Origin: JADJPG01 sp964491875
GTDB lineage: Bacteria > Verrucomicrobiota > Verrucomicrobiia > Limisphaerales > JADJPG01
DNA length: 64,000 bases
Reading direction: 5' to 3'
Assembly (NCBI GenBank): GCA_964491875.1
Contig: CAZBIC010000005.1
Span: 1 to 64,000 of the forward strand
Numbering within the stretch: the first letter of the stretch is position 1; every line of letters starts with the position of its first letter. Position numbers and translations under genes: made by a program. Positions 8,691 to 17,409 of this stretch are shown here, in pieces. A model generated the notes under the pieces. That model was given only the letters and a program-made list of their open reading frames with translations. It was not told the origin of the DNA and made no database searches.

Positions 8691-8703
8691 GGAAACGCCC
8701 CGC

Positions 8704-9708
8704 ATGAATTCTTTCCATCTCTTTGCCTTCGTCCGCGTGGCGGTTTTGTTCGCGGTGACGACGTTGATTTCCGGCTGCGCGACGAGCGGTTTTCGGGAGG
8801 AACGGATTTCGGTTATCACGGCGGAGCCGCAGCCCTACATGCGGGTGGCCAAGCCCGACACGAACACCATTTTACTTCAGATTGCGTTGCGGCGTTTCGT
8901 TCCCGCGAATGGTCGTGGCCCCGAAGTCTGGCTCTCCGGTGTGTCGCACCTGGGAGAATCAAATTACTTCACCCAGCTTCAGAGGCATCTCGAAACGTTG
9001 CCCGTCGTGCTTTACGAAGGCGTGGGCGGGAAGTCGAAGAAGCAGATGAGGTTTGATCCGGGAGAGGAAACATCCATTCAGCACACGATGGCGTCCGCGC
9101 TGGGGCTTGTATTTCAACTGTCGGCGATTGACTACGATCGTCCACAGTTTCGGAACAGCGATCTGACCGTGGCGCAGCTTCAGGGGTTGCTCACGGGCGG
9201 TGCTGGGACGGGGCAGGGTGGGGGAGGCGGTCGCGAGTTTCAGCAGCTGATGGGTGTGATGGACGGCAGTTCGGTGCTGGGCACTTTGATGCACGTGGGG
9301 CTCAAATTCATCGGTGCGAACCCGAAATTGCGCGCGATGACGAAAGTGATGATGATCGAAATGCTGGGCCAGTTGAGCGGTGACATGGCGCAGATGAAGG
9401 GCATGCCGCCAGAGATTCAACGCCTGCTCGAAGTCATCATCCAGGAGCGCAACAAAGTGGTGCTCGATGATCTGCGAAGGGAAATGCGCGCGCCGCGACC
9501 GGCACGGGCGGTCTCAATTTTTTACGGCGCCGGGCACATGGCGGATTTGGAGAAGCGTTTGCGAGGGGAGCTGGGCTATCGCCCGCGAAGCGAGATTTGG
9601 CTGACGGCGATGTCAGTGGACGTGCGGCAATCCGGACTGACTCCGGGCGAAATGGAGATGATGCGCGGGCTGATTCGCTGGCAGATGGAGGCGATGAAAG
9701 GCGAGTAG
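8704..9708 (+). CDS. TraB/GumN-like lipoprotein
   Basis: This protein of 334 residues begins with a lipoprotein signal peptide ending in LISGC, so it should be lipid-anchored. The mature part has the outline of the TraB/GumN family: VWLSGVSHLGESNYF (the conserved GxxH), an acidic motif VVLYEG soon after, and FYGAGHMADLEKRL (the conserved GAGH) near the C-terminus. A glycine-rich loop (GGAGTGQGGGGG) sits mid-protein. TraB-like proteins are putative metal-dependent proteases or membrane regulators with unsettled activity. It lies 13 bases after moaA on the same strand. Confidence 0.7.
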   Translation: MNSFHLFAFVRVAVLFAVTTLISGCATSGFREERISVITAEPQPYMRVAKPDTNTILLQIALRRFVPANGRGPEVWLSGVSHLGESNYFTQLQRHLETLPVVLYEGVGGKSKKQMRFDPGEETSIQHTMASALGLVFQLSAIDYDRPQFRNSDLTVAQLQGLLTGGAGTGQGGGGGREFQQLMGVMDGSSVLGTLMHVGLKFIGANPKLRAMTKVMMIEMLGQLSGDMAQMKGMPPEIQRLLEVIIQERNKVVLDDLRREMRAPRPARAVSIFYGAGHMADLEKRLRGELGYRPRSEIWLTAMSVDVRQSGLTPGEMEMMRGLIRWQMEAMKGE

Positions 9709-9751
9709 TCGACGGCGTTCGGATTTTCCCATTGCCATGCGGGCGGCATCT

Positions 9752-9778
9752 TTGCAGCTTCTTGGCGCAGAATAGAAA
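9752..9778 (+). promoter_or_regulatory. Weak candidate promoter of the second FmdB gene
   Basis: TTGCAG (9752-9757), a 15-base spacer, TAGAAA (9773-9778), then 11 bases to the ATG at 9790. Short spacer, so low confidence. Confidence 0.3.
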
Positions 9779-9789
9779 AATTTTCAGCT

Positions 9790-10152
9790 ATGCCTACATA
9801 CGAGTACGTCTGTGAGAAGTGCGGACATCATTTTGAGAAGTTTCAATCGATGTCCGCCAAGCCGTTGGCGACCTGCCCCGAGGACATCTGTCCTCAAAAG
9901 AAATGGGCCAAGGGCAAGGTGAAGAAGATGATCAGCGCCGGGGCCGGCCTCATTTTCAAGGGGACCGGATTTTACATCACCGACTACCGCAGCGAAGGCT
10001 ATAAGGAAGCGGCCAAGAAGGACGCCAGCGCCTCGAGTTCCACGTCGACATCGAGTTCCGACACCAAAGCCTCGAAGCCGGCGGCCAGCGACAGCAAACC
10101 CGCCGCGAAGAGCGAGTCGAAGCCGGCGAAATCAGCAAAGTCCAAGACGTAG
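9790..10152 (+). CDS. FmdB-type zinc-ribbon protein with Ser/Lys/Ala-rich tail
   Basis: The N-terminal 60 residues are a classic FmdB zinc ribbon: MPTYEYVCEKCGHHFEKFQ with CEKC, then CPEDIC as the second Cys pair (slightly widened spacing). Next comes KKMISAGAGLIFKGTGFYITDYRS, the FmdB family's usual C-terminal motif. From about residue 78 to 120 the protein becomes a low-complexity Ser/Thr then Lys/Pro/Ala tail that should be disordered and very basic at the end. Role unknown; such tails often bind nucleic acid. It starts 81 bases after the TraB-like gene. Confidence 0.88.
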   Translation: MPTYEYVCEKCGHHFEKFQSMSAKPLATCPEDICPQKKWAKGKVKKMISAGAGLIFKGTGFYITDYRSEGYKEAAKKDASASSSTSTSSSDTKASKPAASDSKPAAKSESKPAKSAKSKT

Positions 10153-10191
10153 AGGACGCGGTTGAGCGCCGCCCAACGATTCGTGAGTGCG

Positions 10192-11505
10192 ATGCCCTCC
10201 AATGTGACCAGCCGCCTCCCGGCGAAACTGCGGGTGCTGGTAGCTTTTTGTCTGGGACTGTCTTGGCCGACGTTCGCGCAGGAGCCGGTCAATGTTCGCA
10301 GTCAGTCTGGCCAGTTTCTCGTGCGCGGGCTGCCGCTTGGCGCGCCGGTTTCCGGATATTCCACTTCGGCCGTTCAGTATCTTCGACTGGACCCCACGTT
10401 GACGGCGGTTTCGCTGGAACGAATCAAGCAGAGCATTCTCGGCGAACTGCAATTGAAGGATCAGTGGCGCGGATTGATCTCCATCACCACTCAGCCGGTA
10501 GAGGAGGATGTGCCTGCGATCCATGTCGATTCTGTGCGCTTCAAGGATGGCTGGGGCTATCGCGTCGAGATTCCGGAACGCATCGACAAGGATCGGTTCA
10601 TGCGCGCTGCGGTTAAAGTGATCCTGGCGGAGATCGCCAACCGCACGGCGCTGACGCGGGAAGCGGAGCTGCCGCCCTGGTTGGCAGAAGGTTTTGCAGC
10701 GGACCTGCAGTCGACGATTCTTGCCACACTGGCACTCGAACCGGAGACCCAGGTGATTCGGCGGGACCTCCGGCACGATCCGTTGCGCAATGCCCGCGAA
10801 GTTTTGCGGCGCCGACCTGCCTTGAAGTTTGACGATCTTTGCCTGCCCACTGCCGCGATGCTGGCTCCGGAGAACATCGAGCTCTATCGCGCCTGCTCTC
10901 AGGTCTTCGTCCACGAGTTGCTGCGCCTGCGCACCGGGCGCGAATGTTTGCGAGAAATGCTCGTGCGGCTGCCGCAGAATCTGAACTGGCAGACGACCTT
11001 CCTGCAGTCGTTCAACGTCTACTTCCAGCGCTTGATCGACGTCGACAAGTGGTATGCGCTGAGCATTGCGAACGTGGCGAGCCGCGATCTGCTGTCGCGT
11101 TGGCCGCTGGAGACGAGCTGGAAGCAGTTCGACGAGATCCTCGCGACACAAGTGCAGGTTCGCTTGGAAGCCTCGGAACTTCCCATCAACACCAGCGTGA
11201 CGCTCCAACGCATCGTTTCGGAGTGGGACGACGCGAAACAGCATCCGGTCATCGCCGAGAAGGTGAATCATCTGCTCGCGTTGCGGCCGCGCGTGGCGCT
11301 GGAGCTGGGTGAATTGGTCGATGCCTACGCAGAGATTCTCCAGAAACATCTCGCAGCATTGAATCCGAAAGCGAAGGCGCGCGGTGGTGATTCGGTGCGG
11401 AAAATTTCCAGCAAGACGCGCAATGTTTTGCGTCGGCTCGACGAGTTGGATGCACAACGCGCGACGCTTCGTCAACAGCCGAAACCAGCCGCGGAAAGCC
11501 GATGA
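10192..11505 (+). CDS. Exported protein of unknown function
   Basis: The product of 437 residues has a signal peptide (residues about 1-29, ending LGLSWPTFAQE). I see no family motif that I can name with confidence. The middle contains LPPWLAEGFAADLQS, reminiscent of the WLxEGxA segment near the zinc site of some gluzincin peptidases, but there is no preceding HExxH, so I do not call it a peptidase. The C-terminal half is helical and charged. The ATG at 10192 is preferred to the TTG at 10162 because the signal peptide follows it. It is 39 bases downstream of the FmdB gene. Confidence 0.7.
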   Translation: MPSNVTSRLPAKLRVLVAFCLGLSWPTFAQEPVNVRSQSGQFLVRGLPLGAPVSGYSTSAVQYLRLDPTLTAVSLERIKQSILGELQLKDQWRGLISITTQPVEEDVPAIHVDSVRFKDGWGYRVEIPERIDKDRFMRAAVKVILAEIANRTALTREAELPPWLAEGFAADLQSTILATLALEPETQVIRRDLRHDPLRNAREVLRRRPALKFDDLCLPTAAMLAPENIELYRACSQVFVHELLRLRTGRECLREMLVRLPQNLNWQTTFLQSFNVYFQRLIDVDKWYALSIANVASRDLLSRWPLETSWKQFDEILATQVQVRLEASELPINTSVTLQRIVSEWDDAKQHPVIAEKVNHLLALRPRVALELGELVDAYAEILQKHLAALNPKAKARGGDSVRKISSKTRNVLRRLDELDAQRATLRQQPKPAAESR

Positions 11506-11537
11506 TGCTTCAGTGGCGCGTGTTTCCGGCGGGTCGC

Positions 11538-11565
11538 TTGACACGTCAATGACTCAACCTATAGT
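11538..11565 (+). promoter_or_regulatory. Strong promoter of kamA, leaderless geometry
   Basis: A perfect TTGACA -35 (11538-11543), a 16-base spacer and TATAGT (11560-11565). The ATG lies only 9 bases further on at 11575 and has no Shine-Dalgarno sequence, so transcription should begin within a few bases of the start codon. Confidence 0.75.
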
Positions 11566-11574
11566 GCGCGCACA

Positions 11575-12813
11575 ATGCACAACATAAGTTCAGGTGCCGC
11601 GGAGGAACTCAGTTCCCAGCTCGCCCGCCTCAACGAATTGAAAGTCTTCCACTCCGCCGGTCGCGGCTTTTGGAGCGACGTTTCGGAAACAGACTGGAAC
11701 GACTGGCGCTGGCAGCTCAAGAATCGCATCACCACGCTCGCGCAGTTGCAGCGATTGATGCCGACGATGTCGCCGGAGGAATATGCCGGCACGCAGCTCG
11801 CCAACACCAAGCTGGCGCTCGGCATCACGCCCTACTTTTTCAATCTCATCGATCCGGCTGACGAGAACTGCCCGATTCGCCGCCAGGTTGTTCCGCGCAT
11901 CGAGGAGACGACGACAGCCTCCTGGGAGATGAGCGATCCGTGCGGTGAAGATTCCCATTCGCCTGTGCCGGGTCTGGTGCATCGCTATCCGGACCGTGTC
12001 CTGTTTCTCGTGACCGATCGGTGCGCCAGTTACTGCCGGTATTGCACGCGCGCCCGGTTGGTGAGCAACGCGACGGGCTACGATTTTCACCCGGAGTTCG
12101 ACAAGCAGATCGATTACATCGCGACCCATCCGGAGATTCGCGACGTGCTGTTGAGCGGCGGCGATCCATTGCTCTTCAGCGACGAGAAACTGGAATATCT
12201 CCTCAGCCGCCTGCGCGCCATTCCGCACATTGAGTTCCTCCGCATCGGCACGCGCATTCCGATCTTCCTGCCGCAACGCATCACCGCCGAGCTCTGCTCG
12301 ATGCTCAAGCAGTTCCATCCGCTGTTCATCAGCGTTCACTCGAATCATCCGCGCGAGTTGACGACCGAAGTGCGCGAAGCCTTGGGCCGTCTGGCAGACG
12401 CCGGCATTCCTCTCGGCAACCAATCCGTGCTGCTCAAACATGTGAACGACGATGTCACGGTGATGAAGGCGCAGGTTCAAAAGCTCCTCATGTGCCGCGT
12501 GAAGCCGTACTATGTTTACCAGTGCGATCTCATCGCCGGATCGGCTCACCTCCGCGCGAGTGTGCGCAAGGGGCTCGACATCATGAAGGGATTGCGTGGC
12601 CACACGACGGGTTACGCGGTGCCGCAATATGTCATCGATGCGCCCGGGGGCGGCGGGAAGGTCCCGGTGAATCCGGATTACGTCCTTCAGCGCAACTCCA
12701 GCCGTGTGATCATCCGGAACTTCGAAGGCAAGGTGTTCGAGTATCCTGAAGCGCGCGACGGCACGCCGCTGTTCAAGCCGTCCGAGGACTTCATTGCCCC
12801 AGAGCTGGTCTAG
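11575..12813 (+). CDS. kamA: Lysine 2,3-aminomutase-family radical SAM enzyme
   Basis: KamA-type enzymes use radical SAM chemistry and PLP to move an amino group from carbon 2 to carbon 3 of lysine. The 412-residue protein contains TDRCASYCRYCTRARLV (CxxxCxxC at about residues 150-157), the SAM-binding LLSGGDPLLFSDEKL, and downstream RIGTRIPIFLP. Length fits KamA better than the shorter EpmB. The C-terminal portion with GYAVPQYVIDAPGGGGKVP matches KamA around the PLP lysine (GGGGK). Catalytic target could be lysine or an EF-P-type role; no epmA/efp neighbour is present. The next gene, nth, begins 3 bases after the stop. Confidence 0.9.
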   Translation: MHNISSGAAEELSSQLARLNELKVFHSAGRGFWSDVSETDWNDWRWQLKNRITTLAQLQRLMPTMSPEEYAGTQLANTKLALGITPYFFNLIDPADENCPIRRQVVPRIEETTTASWEMSDPCGEDSHSPVPGLVHRYPDRVLFLVTDRCASYCRYCTRARLVSNATGYDFHPEFDKQIDYIATHPEIRDVLLSGGDPLLFSDEKLEYLLSRLRAIPHIEFLRIGTRIPIFLPQRITAELCSMLKQFHPLFISVHSNHPRELTTEVREALGRLADAGIPLGNQSVLLKHVNDDVTVMKAQVQKLLMCRVKPYYVYQCDLIAGSAHLRASVRKGLDIMKGLRGHTTGYAVPQYVIDAPGGGGKVPVNPDYVLQRNSSRVIIRNFEGKVFEYPEARDGTPLFKPSEDFIAPELV

Positions 12814-12816
12814 GCC

Positions 12817-13488
12817 ATGCCCCGCGAATCCTTGGCGGACCGGCAGGCGCGGACAAAGAAGATCATCGCGACGTTGCAGCGCGTGTATCCCACCGCGCAT
12901 TGCGAGCTGAACTTCACGAACCCGCTGGAGCTTCTCATCGCCACGATCCTTTCCGCCCAATGCACGGACAAACGCGTGAACATCGTCACGGCGGAGCTGT
13001 TCAAAAAGTTCCAGACGGCGTCTGACTACGCTGAGTCGCCATTGAGCGAGATCGAGGAATGTATCAAGTCGGCGGGCTTCTATCGCAACAAGGCGAAGAA
13101 TATTCAGGCGTGCTGCCGCAAGCTGGTGGAGAAGCATGGCGGCGAAGTGCCGCGAACGATGGATGAGCTTACGCACCTCGACGGCGTCGGGCGCAAGACG
13201 GCGAATGTCGTGCTCGGGAATGCGTTCGATACGAATGTGGGCGTGGTTGTCGATACGCACGTGGGTCGGCTCTCATTGCGGCTGGGACTGACACGGGAAA
13301 CGAATCCGGAGAAGGTTGAACAAGACTTGATGAAGCTGGTGCCGCGCGAGCAGTGGACGCTTTTCAGCCACTGGCTGATCTGGCACGGGCGGCGTCGATG
13401 CGATGCGCGCAAGCCTGACTGCGCCGCGTGTGAGATTCGCGAGTGGTGTCCCACCAGGTTGAAGTCGTCGTCGGTCGCTTCCAAGTAA
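12817..13488 (+). CDS. nth: Endonuclease III (DNA glycosylase/AP lyase)
   Basis: Endonuclease III removes oxidised pyrimidines and nicks the abasic site in base-excision repair. The 223-residue protein has the helix-hairpin-helix with catalytic Lys (LDGVGRKTANVVLG), the catalytic Asp in VVDTHVGRL, and the four-Cys 4Fe-4S motif CxxxxxxCxxCxxxxxC (CDARKPDCAACEIREWC). Length and order match E. coli Nth. It follows kamA by 3 bases and precedes the ligase-like gene by 4 bases, so the three are almost certainly one transcript. Confidence 0.95.
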   Translation: MPRESLADRQARTKKIIATLQRVYPTAHCELNFTNPLELLIATILSAQCTDKRVNIVTAELFKKFQTASDYAESPLSEIEECIKSAGFYRNKAKNIQACCRKLVEKHGGEVPRTMDELTHLDGVGRKTANVVLGNAFDTNVGVVVDTHVGRLSLRLGLTRETNPEKVEQDLMKLVPREQWTLFSHWLIWHGRRRCDARKPDCAACEIREWCPTRLKSSSVASK

Positions 13489-13492
13489 TCTC

Positions 13493-14170
13493 ATGTCATG
13501 GCTTTTGCTTAACTCGGGTGTCTGTTCCCCCGCCGATAACATGGCGTGGGACGAGGCTTTGCTGGAGTCGGTGAGCCGCATGGGGCGTCCGGTACTTCGA
13601 TTCTATGGCTGGACGGAGCCCGCTGCGACGTTCGGGTATTTTCAGAAGTACGCTGAGGTGGAGCGCCTGACTCAGCTGCGTCCGTTGATTCGCCGTTCCA
13701 CGGGCGGTGGCCTGGTTCCACATGACGTGGACTGGACCTATAGCCTCGCGTTTTCGCCGGATCATGCGTGGTATGCGCTTCGCGCGACGGAGAGTTATGA
13801 ACGGGTTCACGAGTGGGTGCGTGTTGCGTTCGAACAGCTGGGCGCGCCTGCCGAGCTTTCACCCTGTTGTCGCAAGGAAGCGCCCGGTCAGTGCTTCATT
13901 GGCGCCGAGCAGTTCGATGTGCTGCTGGACGGGCGGAAGATTGCCGGCGCGGCGCAGCGGCGGACACGGGATGGACTGTTGATTCAAGGCTCGATTCAAC
14001 CACCTGCGCGAACGGAACGCGCTGCGTTTGAGCGGGCGTTCTGTGACGTGGCAACGCGGCAGTGGCAGGTGGAGTGGTTGAAGCTGCCGGTGGATGACGC
14101 GCTGGTGGAGCGGGTGACCGAATTGTCGCGGACGAAGTATTCCCAATCCACCCACAACCAACGGCGGTAG
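13493..14170 (+). CDS. Lipoate-protein ligase A-like (BPL/LplA/LipB family) protein
   Basis: The 225-residue protein shows the family's lipoyl-binding motif RRSTGGGLVPHDVDWTYSL (RRxTGGGxVxHD) and a catalytic-lysine motif GRKIAGAAQRR with Lys in KIxGxAQ. It would attach lipoate or octanoate to carrier proteins, but could also be an amidotransferase or a biotin-type ligase. The short C-terminus lacks the accessory domain of E. coli LplA. It is the last gene of the kamA-nth cluster and converges with the isomerase gene that follows. Confidence 0.8.
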   Translation: MSWLLLNSGVCSPADNMAWDEALLESVSRMGRPVLRFYGWTEPAATFGYFQKYAEVERLTQLRPLIRRSTGGGLVPHDVDWTYSLAFSPDHAWYALRATESYERVHEWVRVAFEQLGAPAELSPCCRKEAPGQCFIGAEQFDVLLDGRKIAGAAQRRTRDGLLIQGSIQPPARTERAAFERAFCDVATRQWQVEWLKLPVDDALVERVTELSRTKYSQSTHNQRR

Positions 14171-14190
14171 ACGCAGAAACCGAGCGTTGG

Positions 14191-15381
14191 CTACTTGGCC
14201 GCAGCGGGGGTCTTGGCGGCAGGCTCGGTCGGTTCATTCGCCCGGTACTTGGGATCGAGGATCTCGATGTCCGCCTCTTTGGCGACGCGCGCGAAGAACT
14301 CCGGCATGACGCGCTGAATTTCCTGCTGGGTGAGGAAGTCCTTCAAATCGGGAGCGACCTTGTCGAACTCCGCCTTCTTCGCCGGCAACTTTTCGAGGAG
14401 CTTGATCACGTGCACGCCGATCGCCGTGGAGACGACGTCGCTGAGCTGGCCGGGCATCAGGGAAAAAGCCGCCGCCTTGAACTCGGGCGCGAACGGATCT
14501 TCGCGCGAGAAGGTGTACTCCCCCTTCGTCTGTTTCAGGCCGCGGTCCTCGGAAAAGTCCTGCACCAGCTTCGCGAAATCCTCGCCGTCGATCGCGCGTT
14601 TGCGGAGCTTTGCCATCTGCTGGCGCTTGAAGGCGATCTGCTCCGCCGGCAACGGTTCCTCGGACTGCCGGTCGATCGTGGTCATGAAGATATGGCTCAC
14701 CTTGACGCGCTCGGGCTGTTCGAGGCGCGCGAGGTTGTTCTTCCGGATCTCGATCATCCGCTCTTTCATCTGCTTGACCAATCCGGCTGGCGCGGCGGGA
14801 TCTTTTTCAATCTTGGCCAGATCCGACTGGATCAACCGGACGATGACGTCATTGCCGGTGGTGTAGAAGTCTTTCACCTGCTCGTCGGTGATCTGAATCG
14901 TCGAGGTCACCTCGCGTTTGATCACGGCTTCCACGAGGGATTGCTCGGTCACGCGACGGTTGAACTGTTCCGGGGTCAATCCCATCGCCTTCAGCTGGCG
15001 GTTGAAGGCCTCCTCGGAGGTCGCGCTCTTCCTGGAATCGGCAGCGAACTTCTCGCCGAGTTCCTTCGCCAGTTTTCGATCTGCATCCGTCACGCGATTC
15101 GTGAGAACTTGGGTGACGATCAGCCGCTGCAGCAGCTGGGCTTCCTGACCATACCGCTGGTCTTCCCGCATTTGCTGTCCGCGCGCAGCGAGGTTGGCCT
15201 TGAAGGCGGTGAACGCCTCCTCCAGATGGCTGCGCTTCACCTCCACACCCTTGCCCCGGGCGATCACGTCGTCGCCGAAGAGGTCTGAGAGCTTCGGCGT
15301 TCGAGGAGTGTTCTCCGCGCCATGCACCGCAGTGGAGATGACGGCGAAAGCCAAAGTCAGGGCGGCAGCGGTGCGACGCAT
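14191..15381 (-). CDS. SurA-like parvulin-type peptidylprolyl isomerase
   Basis: An exported chaperone-isomerase for outer-membrane or periplasmic proteins is the likely role. The protein of 396 residues has a signal peptide (MRRTAAALTLAFAVISTAVHG), an N-terminal SurA-type chaperone region with helices, and one parvulin domain beginning near VKVSHIFMTTIDRQ and closing with GVHVIKLLEKLPAK. The C-terminus is Pro/Ala-rich (EPTEPAAKTPAAAK). The ATG at 15381 is chosen over 15447 because the signal peptide starts there and the longer form would run into serA. It sits 19 bases after serA on the same strand. Confidence 0.85.
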   Translation of the reverse strand: MRRTAAALTLAFAVISTAVHGAENTPRTPKLSDLFGDDVIARGKGVEVKRSHLEEAFTAFKANLAARGQQMREDQRYGQEAQLLQRLIVTQVLTNRVTDADRKLAKELGEKFAADSRKSATSEEAFNRQLKAMGLTPEQFNRRVTEQSLVEAVIKREVTSTIQITDEQVKDFYTTGNDVIVRLIQSDLAKIEKDPAAPAGLVKQMKERMIEIRKNNLARLEQPERVKVSHIFMTTIDRQSEEPLPAEQIAFKRQQMAKLRKRAIDGEDFAKLVQDFSEDRGLKQTKGEYTFSREDPFAPEFKAAAFSLMPGQLSDVVSTAIGVHVIKLLEKLPAKKAEFDKVAPDLKDFLTQQEIQRVMPEFFARVAKEADIEILDPKYRANEPTEPAAKTPAAAK

Positions 15382-15400
15382 GATATCGAATGAGTTGGGG

Positions 15401-16999
15401 TCAGAGTTTGATGACGCGAACGTTTGTGATGTCCGGATCCTTCGCAATCTCGTCGAGCGCAGCCTGGGGCGGCACGCTGTCGAGGTTCAGCACCGTGAGC
15501 GCCTGGCCGCCGACCTGATCGCGGCTGAGGCTCATGCTGGCGATGTTCACCTTGTGCTTGCCCATCAGCGTTCCGATGTGGCCGACCATGCCCGGACGAT
15601 CCTTGTTGTTCATCAGGAACACGACGCCGGACGGAATGATTTCCACCGGCAGGCTGAAGAGCCGGACGATGCGCGGGTTGTTCGGCGAACCGAAGAATGT
15701 GCCGCCCGCTGACGCCACCTTCTCGGTGCCGCTGAAGGCCTGCACGTGCAGCCATTCGTTGAAGGTCACTGGCTCGGATGAACGCTTTTCTTCCACGGTC
15801 AGCCCGACGCTCGCCGCCACGCTGCGGACGTTGACGTTGTTCACGTCCATAGCGGGAGTGCGGGAGAGAAAGCCAGTGATGATCGCGCGCGAAATCGGAT
15901 CGATGTTCGGAAGCTCCTGCGCCTTGCCGCCGTAAGTGATGTGCAGCCGGTCCACCGCGGCGGGCGCGATCTGGCCGATGAGCTTGCCGAGCTTCTCGCC
16001 GAGCACGAGGTAAGGCTTCACGAGCTCGTAAGTCTTCGCGTCGAGGAACGGCAGGTTGACGGCGTTGCGGACCTCGCCGGTCAGCAGGTACGAGGTAATG
16101 ACTTCGGCGACTTCGATGCCGCACTTCTCCTGCGCTTCCTTCGTGCTCGCGCCGAGATGCGGAGTGAGAATGAGATTGGGGTGCTTGCGGAAAGGATGGT
16201 CGGCTGCCAACGGCTCTTCGCGGAACACATCCAGCGCGGCGGCCGCAACCTTGCCGGAATCGAGCGCCGCAAGCAGATCGGCTTCGACCACAATTTCGCC
16301 GCGCGCGCAGTTCACGATGCGAACGTTCGGCTTCATCTTGGAGAACGCGGTGGCGTTCAACATGCCCTTGGTCTGCTCCGTCACCGGCATGTGGACGGTG
16401 ATGAAGTCAGCGACGCGATAGATGGCATCCAAATCCGCAGCGAGCTCGACGCCAAGCGCCTGGGCGCGGGCTTCGGTGAGATACGGATCGTAGGCCATCA
16501 CCTTCATGCCGAAGGCGAGCGCGCGTTTGGCGACCTCGCCGCCGATGCGGCCCATGCCGAGAATGCCGAGCGTCTTGCCAGCGAGTTCGACGCCGGAGAA
16601 GGATTTGCGATCCCACTTGCCCGCCGCCATGGAGGCGTGAGCCTGCGGCACCTTGCGCGCCAGCGAGAGAATCATGGTGAAGGTCAGCTCCGCCGTGGTG
16701 ACGGTGTTGCCGCCGGGCGTGTTCATGACCACCACGCCGCGCTGGGTGGCGGACTCGACATTGATGTTATCCACGCCCACACCTGCGCGTCCCACGACGC
16801 GGAGTTTTGGCGCAGCGTCGAGCACCTTCGGCGAAATCTCGGTCTCGGAACGAACGATGATGGCAACGGCGTCGGCAACGAGCGGGATCAGCTCGGCTTC
16901 GCCGTGTTTCTTGTCCAGCACGACGACGTTGAACTCGGGACGCTCCTTCAAGAGAGCGATGCCTTTGGGCGAAATTGGGTCACAAATGAGAACTTTCAT
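15401..16999 (-). CDS. serA: D-3-phosphoglycerate dehydrogenase (long form with ACT domain)
   Basis: SerA oxidises 3-phosphoglycerate with NAD+, opening serine synthesis. The 532-residue protein is the long type: substrate-binding half, Rossmann NAD domain with GILGMGRIGGEVAKRA, catalytic Arg/Glu/His regions (NCARGEIV, LTPHLGAST), an intervening ASB-type domain (about residues 320-455) and a C-terminal ACT domain (FLMNNKDRPGMVGHIGTLMG) for serine feedback. Length matches the mycobacterial-type enzyme. A good promoter lies directly upstream, and the SurA-like gene follows 19 bases after the stop. Confidence 0.95.
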   Translation of the reverse strand: MKVLICDPISPKGIALLKERPEFNVVVLDKKHGEAELIPLVADAVAIIVRSETEISPKVLDAAPKLRVVGRAGVGVDNINVESATQRGVVVMNTPGGNTVTTAELTFTMILSLARKVPQAHASMAAGKWDRKSFSGVELAGKTLGILGMGRIGGEVAKRALAFGMKVMAYDPYLTEARAQALGVELAADLDAIYRVADFITVHMPVTEQTKGMLNATAFSKMKPNVRIVNCARGEIVVEADLLAALDSGKVAAAALDVFREEPLAADHPFRKHPNLILTPHLGASTKEAQEKCGIEVAEVITSYLLTGEVRNAVNLPFLDAKTYELVKPYLVLGEKLGKLIGQIAPAAVDRLHITYGGKAQELPNIDPISRAIITGFLSRTPAMDVNNVNVRSVAASVGLTVEEKRSSEPVTFNEWLHVQAFSGTEKVASAGGTFFGSPNNPRIVRLFSLPVEIIPSGVVFLMNNKDRPGMVGHIGTLMGKHKVNIASMSLSRDQVGGQALTVLNLDSVPPQAALDEIAKDPDITNVRVIKL

Positions 17000-17013
17000 A
17001 AAACGGAAGGCGG

Positions 17014-17042
17014 AGTGTAGGCATCGCTCCGAGTCGGGTCAA
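17014..17042 (-). promoter_or_regulatory. Promoter of serA
   Basis: On the minus strand, TTGACC (17042-17037), a 17-base spacer, and TACACT (17019-17014), with 14 bases to the serA ATG at 16999. The mRNA leader would be only a few bases long. Confidence 0.65.
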
Positions 17043-17086
17043 ACAATGATCTGGCAACACGGGCTGCCGCGAAATTGACAGGGCGC

Positions 17087-17265
17087 GCCGGCTGTGATTC
17101 TCTCCCGTCGCAGCCTAAATCCGGCTTCCTTCCTGAGGCCGGATACGGGGGACCCAAGCGCCTCGTGCGACGCAGTAAGATTCGCGCGGGGATGGGGCGA
17201 ACGGTGCCGGGTAACTGGTGCCAAGGCCACTTTCAAGGCCGAGCCCGTCAGCTAACCTCGTCGGC
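17087..17265 (+). ncRNA. c-di-AMP riboswitch (ydaO/yuaA class) of kup
   Basis: The 3' part matches the highly conserved ydaO motif: GAGCCCGTCAGCTAACCTCG at 17241-17260 followed by TCGGC. The 5' strand GCCGGC (17087-17092) can pair with GTCGGC (17260-17265) to close P1. The conserved interior pieces GCAGCCTAAATCC (about 17110) and GGGGGACCCAAG (about 17147) are also present. The riboswitch class turns down potassium uptake genes when c-di-AMP is high, and the next gene is the potassium transporter kup. The remaining 144 bases to the ATG hold a CTGCC-TGA-GGCAG hairpin but no U run, so an off switch acting at translation is possible. Consensus recalled from the family; no alignment was run. Confidence 0.9.
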
Positions 17266-17409
17266 ATTTGGAAGGGCGAACTTCGAGAACTGCCTGAGGC
17301 AGCTTCCCTGATTCTCCCAGACGTAAATCGCCGTGAACGCTTTCTGGCGTCTCCTGGCGCGGCAGGCGGCTTTTCGCCGATCCTGTAGTTTGGTCAACGC
17401 GGGAAAGTT

